17,265 nt of DNA, taken from positions 1-17,265 of the forward strand of contig DASXTK010000201.1 in the NCBI GenBank assembly GCA_036505485.1, given 5' to 3'. The DNA is from DASXTK01 sp036505485. Its GTDB lineage: Bacteria; Actinomycetota; Acidimicrobiia; Acidimicrobiales; VFJN01. The notes beneath the pieces were generated by a model. It was not told where the DNA came from, ran no database searches, and saw only the letters and a list, made by a program, of their open reading frames with translations. The position numbers and the translations under genes were made by a program. Each line of letters begins with the position of its first letter. The stretch's first letter is position 1. This document shows positions 1 to 7,168 of this stretch, piece by piece.

Positions 1-136
1 GGGAGGCTGTCTAGCTCGGCCTCGATCATGGCGAGCGCGGCGGCGGGGACACCTCCGCGACGGCGTGACGCGGTCGATTTCGTCGGACAGGTGACCGATA
101 GGTGGCCCCGGCTGTCGACCTCGCCCGGCAACGCAG
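1..136. other. Window edge, no confident gene
   Basis: I cannot support a gene here. On the minus strand an ATG at 29 opens a frame leaving the window after nine codons (MIEAELDSL), which could be the 5' end of a gene, but there is no ribosome binding site close to it. An open frame on the plus strand from 28 runs straight through the terminator and the tRNA gene, so it is a chance frame. Confidence 0.3.
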
Positions 137-162
137 AAGGCCCACCCCGGAGGATGGGCCTT
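137..162 (-). terminator. Hairpin terminator after the initiator tRNA gene
   Basis: A perfect inverted repeat, AAGGCCCA and TGGGCCTT with a 10-nt loop, lies 16 nt past the 3' end of the tRNA gene on the minus strand. It has no long T run, only CT-rich sequence after the stem, as is common in G+C-rich actinobacteria. Its place directly after a tRNA gene supports a terminator role. Confidence 0.75.
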
Positions 163-178
163 AACCTGCCTAATTCCT

Positions 179-255
<77 letters not shown>

Positions 256-271
256 TCGTTAGGGGAGCGTC

Positions 272-300
272 AGACTACCAGCTGCCGGACGTGGCACCAA
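272..300 (-). promoter_or_regulatory. Promoter of the initiator tRNA gene
   Basis: Reading the minus strand, TTGGTG (300 to 295) is followed by exactly 17 nt and then TAGTCT (277 to 272), a close match to the primary sigma-factor -35/-10 pattern. The -10 ends 16 nt before the tRNA, implying a leader of about 9 nt. The -35 box abuts the stop codon of the UPF0182 gene at 301. Confidence 0.75.
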
Positions 301-3300
301 CTACGCCGGTCTGGATGGCGCGGTGGTCGTGGTCGTCGGGGCGCCGTCGGCGCTGCCCTCGGCCGGGACCGAGGTGGTGGTCGTCGCCGGCGGCTCGCCG
401 AGCAGTTCGGCGGCATCTGCCATCTTGGCCCGACCCGCGTCGACGTTGTCCTGGTACCCGGCCAGGTCACCGTTGGCCAACGCCTCGTCGGCCTTCTTGA
501 ACAGCGCGTCGGCGTCGGCGAGCAAGGTGGCGGCCTGTTCGGCCGCGCTGCCCGTCGGCGTACCCGCACCCGGCTCCGTGGGCGATGTGGGCTCACCGGT
601 CCCGTCGGCGGGCGGTTCGCCGGGGTTCTCCAGGGTCGCGACCCTCTCCCCGAAGATCTGGGTCAGCGCCTCCTGCAAGGTGTCCGCGATCACCACCCGG
701 TCGTCCAGGACCGCGATCACCTTCTCCAGACGGGGAATCTGGCGGTTCGCGTTCTCGGACTGGACATACATCGGTTGCACGTAGAGCAGCGTGTCCCCCA
801 CGGGTAACAACAACAGGTTGCCCCGGAGCACCGTGGAGCCGGTCCCGCCCAGCAGGGTCTCGGTCTCCGAGACATCCCTCGTCGCACCGATGTTCCCAGC
901 GACAAGCCCAGGACCATCGGGCAGATCGCCGGACGGCAGCTTGTAGACCATCAGCTCGCCGTAGTGGCCGGGATCCATCCGAGCGGCCATGAAGGCCCGG
1001 AGCTGCATGCGGGTGTCGTCCTCGCTGAACGGGACGAACGGTCGCATCAGCACGAACTCAGCCGACTCCTCACCGGGGAGCTGCAGCAGCTGGTAGTAGG
1101 GGGTTATCGCGTCCTCGGTGGCGCGGCCGGTGGTCGTCGAGGTGTCCGTCGTCGTCGGCGTGGTGTCCTTCACCTCCCCCGACGTTCCCGGATCACGGGC
1201 GACCCGCCAGCCGTCGTCCTGGTTGAAGAACGCCTGCGGATCCGTCAGGTGATACCGCTCCCACGTGCTGGTCTGCACCCGGAACAGGTCCTCGGGGTAG
1301 CGCAGGTGCTCGTCGAGGCCGTTGGGCATGTCGCTCTGGTCCTGGAACAGGTCGGGGAAGGCGTCGCGGTAGGCGTCGATGATCGGATCGTCGACATCCA
1401 TCACGTAGAAGTTGACCGTTCCGTCGTAGGCATCGACAGTGGCCTTCACCGAATTGCGGACGTAGTTGAATTTGTGGTGCAGCCCGCTGCTGCCGAGGAC
1501 GTCGTCGGTGTTGGCGCTCTGGGCGTACGGATACCGGCTGGTGGTCGTGTACATGTCGATCACCCACAGCACCTTGCCGTCCAGCATGACCGGGTAGGGA
1601 TCCGCGTCCGAGCTCAGGAACGGCGCCAGGGCCTTGACCCGATCGACCACGTCCCGGTTGTAGATGACCCGCGAGTCGCCGTTGATGTAGTCGGAGATCA
1701 GCGGATTCGGGTCCCAGAAGCGCAGGGCGAAGGCGAGCCGGCGCGGCATCGAATCGATCTTGACCCCGTCGTCGCCCTTGTAGACAGTGGACTTGGTCTC
1801 GTCCTCGGCCTGGTAGTCGATCTCCCGGCGCCCGGTGTTGACCATGGCGTAACCGCTCAGATCCTCGCCGAAGTAGATCTGGGGCTGATCGACGGACAGC
1901 GCCGCGCCCGGCGTCCGCACCGGCACGTCCCGCACCAGGAAGTTGGGCTCACCACCCTCCGATGCGTTGGACGGCGCGAGGACAGCCCCATAGCCGTGGG
2001 TGTAGGCCAGGTGCTGGTTCTCCCAGGACTCGCCTGGCACCCGGTCCGAGTTGACCGTGCGCACCCCGAGCTCGACCTGAGTGGGCTGGCCATCGATCAT
2101 GTACCGATCGACGTCGATGTCGTTGATGTTGTAGTAGTCCCGGATCCGCTGGAGCTGCTCGAACACCTTTCCAGAGATGTTCGAGGACGGGTCCCAGAGG
2201 CGGATGTTGCGGATCGTCTCGGCGTTGGCCGTCAGATCCACCGCTGCAGCATCGGTCTGGGGCTTGAAGTCGGCGGTCTGGACCTCGCTCAACCCGATCG
2301 CCTCTCGGGTGGCGTTGATGTTCCGGTGGATGTATTCCTCTTCCTTGGCCAGCTGGTTGGGCTCGACCGAGAACTTCTGCACCACCTGGGGATAGATCCC
2401 GCCGACCGTCAGCGCCACGAACGCCCACAACCCGACCGCGACCACGGGCAGGGCCCAGCCCCGCCGGAAGATGTTCCCGATGAACAGGCAGGCCGCGGCG
2501 ATCGAGATCAGCATCAGCAGGTTGAGGGCCGGCAACTGGGCGTGGACATCGGTGTAGGTGGCGCCGTCGACCACGCCCCGGCCCGACGTGGTCAGCTCCA
2601 TGCTCTGGAGCCAGTAGTCGGCGGTCTTGACCAGCGCCAGCACCGCCAGCAGCACCGACAGGTGGGCCTTGACCTGCGAGGTCACCCGGGGCGATGCCGA
2701 CTGCACCCGGATGCCTCCGTTCAGGTAGTGCGCCACCGCGGTGATGATCAGGACGATCAGCAGCGAGGCGAACAGCCAGTCGACCACGAAGGATAGGAAC
2801 GGCAGCTTGAACACGTAGAACCCGACGTCCCGGTGGAACTGGGGATCGTCGACGCCGAAGTTCTTGCTGTGGGTGAACAGCAGCCACGAGTTCCACTCCG
2901 CCGAGGCCCCCGACCCGGCGATCAGGGCCAGCAGACCGGCCACGCCGACCCGGACCCGGCCCATGCGCCCGGCGACCAGGTCGTGGTAGCGCTCGAGCAG
3001 CTCGTCTTCGGGCCCGGCCGGGCGGAACGGCGGAGCTAGCCGTTCGGCCACATAGAGGTTGCTCCACGCCAGCAGGAAGAAGGCGACGATGAAGATCATC
3101 GCCAGCGTGAACTGGGCGCCGAGCACCGTGCGGCGGGTTCCCCACTGGCCCAGCGAGTCGAACCAGAGGTAGTCGGTGTAGAGCCCGGCGATCCCGCGCA
3201 GCGAGGTCAGCAGGAAGAACAGCATGACCGCGGCCACGATCAGGATCACCCGTCGACGGGTGCCGCTGCCCCCGGACCGGCGGCGGCTGCGGCGGCGCGG

Positions 3301-3321
3301 CAGGTCGTCGGGAGCTCGCAT
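301..3321 (-). CDS. UPF0182 family integral membrane protein
   Basis: The 1006-aa product matches the UPF0182 family: a short basic N-terminus (MRAPDDLPRRRSRRR), about seven membrane helices in the first third (near residues 25-48, 70-92, 118-138, 170-195, 215-235, 263-285 and 290-310), then a long extracytoplasmic domain. Family-typical stretches include YTDYLWFDSLGQ, EYIHRNINATREAIGL and PYAQSANTDDVLGSSGLHHKFNYVRNSVKA-like sequence. The C-terminus adds a Pro/Thr/Gly linker, a helical segment with LLADADALFKKADEALANG and a Thr-rich tail. Length is normal for actinobacterial members. The biochemical function of the family is unknown. The ATG start at 3321 lies 9 nt after a -10-like TAGGCT, suggesting leaderless transcription. 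The DivIVA/MuF fusion gene is 64 bp upstream on the same strand, so some read-through is possible. In mycobacteria, as I recall, this family sits beside a YlbL-like protease gene, as it nearly does here. Confidence 0.93.
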   Translation of the reverse strand: MRAPDDLPRRRSRRRSGGSGTRRRVILIVAAVMLFFLLTSLRGIAGLYTDYLWFDSLGQWGTRRTVLGAQFTLAMIFIVAFFLLAWSNLYVAERLAPPFRPAGPEDELLERYHDLVAGRMGRVRVGVAGLLALIAGSGASAEWNSWLLFTHSKNFGVDDPQFHRDVGFYVFKLPFLSFVVDWLFASLLIVLIITAVAHYLNGGIRVQSASPRVTSQVKAHLSVLLAVLALVKTADYWLQSMELTTSGRGVVDGATYTDVHAQLPALNLLMLISIAAACLFIGNIFRRGWALPVVAVGLWAFVALTVGGIYPQVVQKFSVEPNQLAKEEEYIHRNINATREAIGLSEVQTADFKPQTDAAAVDLTANAETIRNIRLWDPSSNISGKVFEQLQRIRDYYNINDIDVDRYMIDGQPTQVELGVRTVNSDRVPGESWENQHLAYTHGYGAVLAPSNASEGGEPNFLVRDVPVRTPGAALSVDQPQIYFGEDLSGYAMVNTGRREIDYQAEDETKSTVYKGDDGVKIDSMPRRLAFALRFWDPNPLISDYINGDSRVIYNRDVVDRVKALAPFLSSDADPYPVMLDGKVLWVIDMYTTTSRYPYAQSANTDDVLGSSGLHHKFNYVRNSVKATVDAYDGTVNFYVMDVDDPIIDAYRDAFPDLFQDQSDMPNGLDEHLRYPEDLFRVQTSTWERYHLTDPQAFFNQDDGWRVARDPGTSGEVKDTTPTTTDTSTTTGRATEDAITPYYQLLQLPGEESAEFVLMRPFVPFSEDDTRMQLRAFMAARMDPGHYGELMVYKLPSGDLPDGPGLVAGNIGATRDVSETETLLGGTGSTVLRGNLLLLPVGDTLLYVQPMYVQSENANRQIPRLEKVIAVLDDRVVIADTLQEALTQIFGERVATLENPGEPPADGTGEPTSPTEPGAGTPTGSAAEQAATLLADADALFKKADEALANGDLAGYQDNVDAGRAKMADAAELLGEPPATTTTSVPAEGSADGAPTTTTTAPSRPA

Positions 3322-3330
3322 AGGGCGCCG

Positions 3331-3336
3331 AGCCTA
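3331..3336 (-). promoter_or_regulatory. Candidate -10 box for the UPF0182 gene
   Basis: TAGGCT on the minus strand ends 9 nt before the ATG at 3321, the spacing expected if transcription begins at the start codon. No Shine-Dalgarno sequence precedes that ATG, which fits a leaderless message. The -35 region is not convincing. Confidence 0.4.
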
Positions 3337-3385
3337 ACTGTTGCTGACCTGCCCGGAACTCCGCCCCCGGTGGCTCAGAGACTGG

Positions 3386-5464
3386 TCAGATCGGAACGAC
3401 CAGACAGCGGCAACCGAGGTGCGCGGGCGGGCAGTGATCCCCGGTCGGGAACCCCTCTCCCTTGCACACCGCTCCGGCCAGCGCGTTGTCGTCGGCGTCG
3501 GGGCAAGGATCGCCACTGCGGTCGACCAGCCAGCGCAGCTCGGTGCGCTCGGCCATCGCCTCGTAGGCCCCCTGGGCGTAGGCGGCCACGGAGTAGTGGC
3601 GCACGGCATCGCCGATACGGTGGCCCTTCCACTCGCGGTACAGCGCCCGGAGCCGATCGGTCACCTCGGCCAGGTCGCCGCCGGTCTCCACGAAGCATCG
3701 GCCGATGCGTTCCCGCAGCGGCTCGACCACGGCTTGGCCCAGCTCGGCGGCCAAGGCGTCGCACAGCCTGTCGTCGTCCAGCTCGGCGTCGGCGATGTGG
3801 GACGCTCCTTGGGCCGCAGCCGTCGCCAGCTCGTCCCGGGAGGCATCGGCGTAACGGGACGCGTGCGCCGCGACCGCGGGGAGCAGCTCATCGGCCTCGG
3901 TCGGCTTGGTCCGACGCAACAGGTCGAAGACCTCGTTCTGCTCGTCGGCCAGGGCTCGCTTGAGCCGGCGGGCCAGATCACGCTCCACCGGGACCAGCGC
4001 CGCGTCGCGCCGATGCAGCAGATCGTCGTCCTCCGGGGTGTTCTCCAGATCGAAGTCGTCATCGTCATCGTCGTGTTCGTCGTCCGGCTCGGCTGCGGCC
4101 TCCACCAGCTCGTCGGCGTTGTCGGCCTGGTCCAGGACCACTTCGGTGAGGACGGCGACCTGTCCGTCGAGATCATCGGCCTCGGGCTGGTCGGACTGGC
4201 CGCTCCGGAGCCGGGCGAACAGCTCGTCGAGGTCGGCGTTGTCCTCGGAGCTGGGTGCGGCGTCCTCCGCAACCTCGACCGCATTCGGCTCGTCGTCCTC
4301 GGCATCGGGCTCGGGCTCGTCGTCCAGCCCGGCGGCGACGGACTCGTCGTCCTCGGCTTCGTCGTCCTCCTCGAACCCGTCGTCCTCGAACTCGTCGTCG
4401 TCCAGCGCGTGGTCGTACGGCTCACCCTGGTCGGCCTCGACCTCCTCGGCCGCCGGAGCGAGCTCGTACTCCGCGTCGTCGTCCGACTCGACGTCCTCGT
4501 CGTCCTGGTCGTCCTCGTCGTCGCCGGGCTCCTCATCCAACGCATCGATGCGGAGGTCCACCTCGACACCTACGACGGCCGTCCCTTCGCTTACGGCAAC
4601 GACCAGCGGCTCGGGCTCGAACACCTCGGGCGGGAGATCGTCTTCCTCGGGGTCGGCCTCGTCCGCCGCCAGCGGCTCGAGCAGCCCAGCGATGCGAGCC
4701 ATGGCCACCTCGGACTCCAGTTGGTCGATGGCGGGCTCGGGCTCGGCCTGCACCCGGCGCATGGCCTGTTCGCCGGCGATCTTGGCCTCCGGCAGCGCCA
4801 CCTGCAGCTCGGTCGTGGCCTCGGCCACCGTTCGCCGCACCACCTCGTAGGCGGCGAGCAGCCGGTCCCGGGCGGCGTTGAGCTGCTCCAGCTGGGCCCG
4901 GGCGGCGCGGCGGCGGCGCGACAGATCGAGGAGCATCTTCTCGCGGACCACCTGGGCCTCGGCGATCAGCTTGTTGCCCTCCTCGTTGGCCTCGGCCCGG
5001 CGCAGCTCCAGCTCGGCGGCGGCCTCGCGGTGCAGCGCTTCTACCTCGGTCATCATCTCGGCCCGCTGGCTGGTCACCGCAGCCTCGCCCTGGGCCCGGA
5101 CCTGGCGGGCCTGGTCGTTGGCGTCGCTGATCAGGCGGGACGCCGAGTCCTGGGCCTTGTGCTTGATGTCGGCCGCCGCGGCCCGGGCGGCATCGAGCAC
5201 CCGAGCCGTCTCCTCGCCGAGGATCTCGAGCATGCGGTGCTCGTCGAACCGTTCGGCCGTCTCGGCCCGGGTGGTCAGCTCGGTCTGGTGGGACTGCAGA
5301 CGGCCCACCGCGTCGGACAGTTGTTGGAGGTAGGCCCGGACCTCCCCAGGGTCGTAGCCCCTCCGCACCGTTGTGAACTGCCGGCCAGTGATGGCAGCAG
5401 CATCCATATGGGCGTCAGGGGACATATGGCCGCCAATGGTACGGCGGGGACCCTGGGGGCTCAC
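3386..5464 (-). CDS. DivIVA-like N-terminus fused to a phage MuF-like C-terminal domain
   Basis: The 692-aa product has three parts. Residues about 25-55 carry a DivIVA-type motif (FTTVRRGYDPGEVRAYL) that in this family targets proteins to curved or septal membrane; a long coiled coil with many Ala/Glu/Arg residues follows to about 245. Residues about 265-480 are extremely acidic and low in complexity, encoded by repeated GAC/GAG/GAT codons. Residues about 495-692 are helical and end with a signature of the phage Mu gpF / head-morphogenesis (MuF) family: a W-x-V-D-R segment, C654-P, then PPAH(682)-x-x-CRC (C685, C687). The second Cys of the usual CPxC is Asp here, but extra Cys667 and Cys678 are present. 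The GTG start at 5464 is preceded by GGAGAG; in-frame ATGs at 5425 and 5407 are alternatives without such a site. No other phage gene is nearby. The role is unknown; membrane-associated scaffolding is only a guess. Confidence 0.85.
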   Translation of the reverse strand: MSPQGPRRTIGGHMSPDAHMDAAAITGRQFTTVRRGYDPGEVRAYLQQLSDAVGRLQSHQTELTTRAETAERFDEHRMLEILGEETARVLDAARAAAADIKHKAQDSASRLISDANDQARQVRAQGEAAVTSQRAEMMTEVEALHREAAAELELRRAEANEEGNKLIAEAQVVREKMLLDLSRRRRAARAQLEQLNAARDRLLAAYEVVRRTVAEATTELQVALPEAKIAGEQAMRRVQAEPEPAIDQLESEVAMARIAGLLEPLAADEADPEEDDLPPEVFEPEPLVVAVSEGTAVVGVEVDLRIDALDEEPGDDEDDQDDEDVESDDDAEYELAPAAEEVEADQGEPYDHALDDDEFEDDGFEEDDEAEDDESVAAGLDDEPEPDAEDDEPNAVEVAEDAAPSSEDNADLDELFARLRSGQSDQPEADDLDGQVAVLTEVVLDQADNADELVEAAAEPDDEHDDDDDDFDLENTPEDDDLLHRRDAALVPVERDLARRLKRALADEQNEVFDLLRRTKPTEADELLPAVAAHASRYADASRDELATAAAQGASHIADAELDDDRLCDALAAELGQAVVEPLRERIGRCFVETGGDLAEVTDRLRALYREWKGHRIGDAVRHYSVAAYAQGAYEAMAERTELRWLVDRSGDPCPDADDNALAGAVCKGEGFPTGDHCPPAHLGCRCLVVPI

Positions 5465-5612
5465 GTCTCTCCGTTCCGGTGACGGACGGGTCCTGTCACC
5501 GGAGGACCGTCCGCCCTACCGCCGCCGGCCAAAAGGACCGACAGCGAGCGGAGGATCCTCCGACGCCGCCCGCCCGCCACCTACCGAGCTCGGAGCCCCC
5601 ACCCCGGCTTTG
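5465..5612. other. Non-coding stretch between the DivIVA/MuF gene and the gene remnant
   Basis: No plausible coding frame. Besides the interleaved dyads at 5476-5513, it contains a perfect 14-bp palindrome, CGGAGGATCCTCCG, at 5549-5562. The promoter of the DivIVA/MuF gene probably lies here, but I cannot place a convincing -35/-10 pair. Confidence 0.4.
5476..5513. promoter_or_regulatory. Interleaved inverted repeats upstream of the DivIVA/MuF gene
   Basis: CCGGTGAC (5476-5483) and GTCACCGG (5495-5502) form a perfect dyad with half-site centres 19 bp apart, close to two helical turns. A second pair, CGGACGG (5483-5489) and CCGTCCG (5507-5513), interleaves with it. Lying 12-49 bp upstream of the GTG start at 5464, it could be an operator or an RNA structure in the leader. 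The regulator is unknown. Confidence 0.35.
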
Positions 5613-5636
5613 ACCTGACGTCGGCCTTCGGCCGAC
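5613..5636 (+). repeat. 24-bp inverted repeat, left copy
   Basis: This 24-bp sequence is the reverse complement of 5863-5886 with one mismatch. It consists of a tail (ACCTGAC) and a hairpin-forming dyad GTCGGCC-TTC-GGCCGAC (5620-5636). The pair bounds the decayed protease-gene fragment. Confidence 0.8.
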
Positions 5637-5705
5637 CCTCCTCGTGACCGGTTCAGTCGCCGGTCCTAGACGTGTCCGATGGCGTCTTGTGGGCTTGACC
5701 TACGC

Positions 5706-5850
5706 CCCGCCGGCGGGTTGTCGGGGTCCCAGGGCGGAGAGGGGTGGCGACGGCCTCGTCGAAGGTGTCGACCTTCATCACCTCGACGTCTCGGGTGTAG
5801 GCCTTGGCCGGTTCGTAGTCGAGGCTCGGGACCAAGAGCCCGTCCATCCT
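5706..5850 (-). pseudogene. Decayed copy of the 3' end of the YlbL-like protease gene
   Basis: On the minus strand this segment reads MDGLLVPSLDYEPAKAY, then DVEVMKVDTFDEAVAT, matching the C-terminus of the intact neighbour (MDVFLVPSLDYQAAKAH, then DVKVIKVDTLDEALAA). I count about 23 identical positions of 35. Nucleotide similarity continues to the end of the parent gene (GCCGGCGGGTTG occurs in both), but with an internal deletion of some 30 nt, so the reading frame shifts after the VDT(F/L)DEA motif. The catalytic Ser and Lys are not included. It is therefore a non-functional remnant of a partial duplication or of a lost second paralog. It lies about 290 bp from the equivalent part of the intact gene and is bounded by 24-bp inverted repeats. 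Confidence 0.8.
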
Positions 5851-5862
5851 GCCGCATCACTA

Positions 5863-5886
5863 GTCGGCCGTAGGCCGACGTCAGGT
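5863..5886 (-). repeat. 24-bp inverted repeat, right copy
   Basis: Reverse complement of 5613-5636 with a single mismatch in the hairpin loop (GTA here, TTC there as each reads on the plus strand). The stem GTCGGCC/GGCCGAC is conserved, and the non-palindromic tail gives the pair its head-to-head orientation around the gene remnant. Confidence 0.8.
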
Positions 5887-5989
5887 TCTGCGGAGCGGCG
5901 GCGTCGCGGCGGCTAGACGGCGGCCGGGGAACGTGATCCGTGGGAAGTCCCGCTGACAACGACTCGGCCGGAGGTCGAGGCCGTTCTTC

Positions 5990-7168
5990 CTAGGCGCCGC
6001 CGGCGGGTTGTTCGGGGCCTAGGGCGGGGAGGGCTAAGCCGTTGCCGCCTAGTTCGGCTAGGGCGGCGAGGGCTTCGTCGAGGGTGTCGACCTTGATCAC
6101 CTTGACGTCACCGGCGTGGGCCTTGGCCGCCTGGTAGTCGAGGCTGGGGACCAGGAACACGTCCATCCCCGCGTCGCGCACCGCCGCGGCCTTCTGCCCC
6201 GCGCCCCCGATCGGACCCACCGACCCGTCCGAGTTGATCGTGCCGGTCACCGCCACGTCCTCGCCGCCGGTCAGCTCCCCAGGCGTCAGCTCGTCGATCA
6301 ACCCCAGCGTGAACGCCAACCCCGCCGACGGCCCGCCCACCTCACCGGTATCGAACGACACCTGGAACGGGAACTCGAACTCCACGCCGGAGGGCACGAT
6401 CTCCACCCCCATCACGCCCTTGTTGGCATCGTCGGGGGACGCCGCCAACGTCATGGAGAGGTGCTCGTCCGCCGCGGGGGTCTCGGTGAACGGCCGCACG
6501 GTCAGGTCGACGGTGTCGCCAGGATGCTTGTCGCCCATCAGCCGGTCGAGATCCTGGAGGTCGTCGAGCGGCTCCCCGCCGATGGCCACGATGGTGTCGC
6601 CCTGGTCCAGCACACCGTCGGCCGGGAAGTCCTCCTTGACCCGCAGCACGGTCTGGCCCTTGATGTGCACCGGCACGTCGTAGCCCAGCTCCTCCAGGGC
6701 GACCTGGGTCGCCACCTGCTGGGAGGTGTCCATGAGCTGCAGGTTCACCCGCTTGTTCTCGTCGCTGTTGCGGCCCTGGAGCACCTTGTCCTGGGGCTCG
6801 ATGTCGACGTCGTCGTCGATCCAACCGGCGAGCAGCTTGAAGAAGGTGACCTGGCCCAGGGAGACCGTCGTGTAACTGATCGAACCCTGGGACGGATACG
6901 TCTCCTGGCCCTCGACCGAGATCAGCCGGCCGGTGTCGCGCACCGACCCGGGCCGGAAAGCGTAATAGGGCAGCTTGTACACGGCGCCGGTGACGATGAG
7001 GCCGATGAGCGCCATGGTGGCGAAGCCGAGGATCCAGGGCTTGCGGCTGGGCCGCGGTCCTGTCGGTGCCGGAGGGAGCCCCGCGGGTCCGGACGGTGGT
7101 CCGGAGGAGGAGTCGGGGGCCTCCTCTGGAGTTACCATCCCGTCCGAGGTGTCTGCATTGCTACTCAC
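5990..7168 (-). CDS. YlbL-like membrane-anchored PDZ/Lon (S16) serine protease
   Basis: The 392-aa product has a Pro/Ser-rich cytoplasmic N-terminus, one membrane helix (residues about 44-66, ILGFATMALIGLIVTGAVY), a PDZ domain (about 165-245, with VLDQGDTIVAIGGEPL) and a Lon-type proteolytic domain (about 265-372). The Ser-Lys dyad of family S16 is intact: Ser281 in GGPSAGL and Lys326 in GGAGQKAAA. It is expected to degrade or process proteins outside the membrane; its substrates are not known. GTG at 7168 is chosen because AAGGA lies 8 nt upstream; an ATG at 7138 is an alternative, and an upstream frame to 7240 lacks support. The start region overlaps that of the divergent gene beginning at 7149 by 20 bp. 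A decayed copy of its 3' end lies downstream at 5706-5850. Confidence 0.92.
   Translation of the reverse strand: MSSNADTSDGMVTPEEAPDSSSGPPSGPAGLPPAPTGPRPSRKPWILGFATMALIGLIVTGAVYKLPYYAFRPGSVRDTGRLISVEGQETYPSQGSISYTTVSLGQVTFFKLLAGWIDDDVDIEPQDKVLQGRNSDENKRVNLQLMDTSQQVATQVALEELGYDVPVHIKGQTVLRVKEDFPADGVLDQGDTIVAIGGEPLDDLQDLDRLMGDKHPGDTVDLTVRPFTETPAADEHLSMTLAASPDDANKGVMGVEIVPSGVEFEFPFQVSFDTGEVGGPSAGLAFTLGLIDELTPGELTGGEDVAVTGTINSDGSVGPIGGAGQKAAAVRDAGMDVFLVPSLDYQAAKAHAGDVKVIKVDTLDEALAALAELGGNGLALPALGPEQPAGGA
7133..7138 (+). promoter_or_regulatory. Candidate -10 box for the Pro/Ala-rich membrane protein
   Basis: TACCAT ends 10 nt before the proposed GTG start at 7149, so the message would be leaderless. 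The box lies inside the coding sequence of the divergent YlbL-like gene. No convincing -35 was found. Confidence 0.25.

Noticed and set aside
964..2796. A 610-codon open frame on the plus strand, antisense to the UPF0182 gene
   Set aside because: Its translation is rich in Val, Gly, His and Arg with no recognisable domain, as expected for the mirror of a G+C-rich gene; the minus-strand frame encodes a clear family member.
3386..3990. Prophage remnant, because of the MuF-like domain
   Set aside because: No portal, terminase, capsid, integrase or attachment-site sequence is nearby, and the domain is in frame with a DivIVA-type N-terminus.
4030..4570. Dense GTC/GTCGTC-type short repeats suggesting a microsatellite
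   Set aside because: They are the complement of repeated Asp/Glu codons in the acidic linker and are in frame throughout; not a separate element, although length variation between strains is possible.
3341..5482. A 713-codon open frame on the plus strand opposite the DivIVA/MuF gene
   Set aside because: It mirrors the acidic and Ala-rich codons of the real gene, giving low-complexity Leu/Val/Gly sequence without motifs.
6975..7148. Longer N-terminus for the Pro/Ala-rich membrane protein starting at an ATG at 6975
   Set aside because: This part is antisense to the coding region of the YlbL-like protease, including its membrane helix, and the sequence has no features beyond that.
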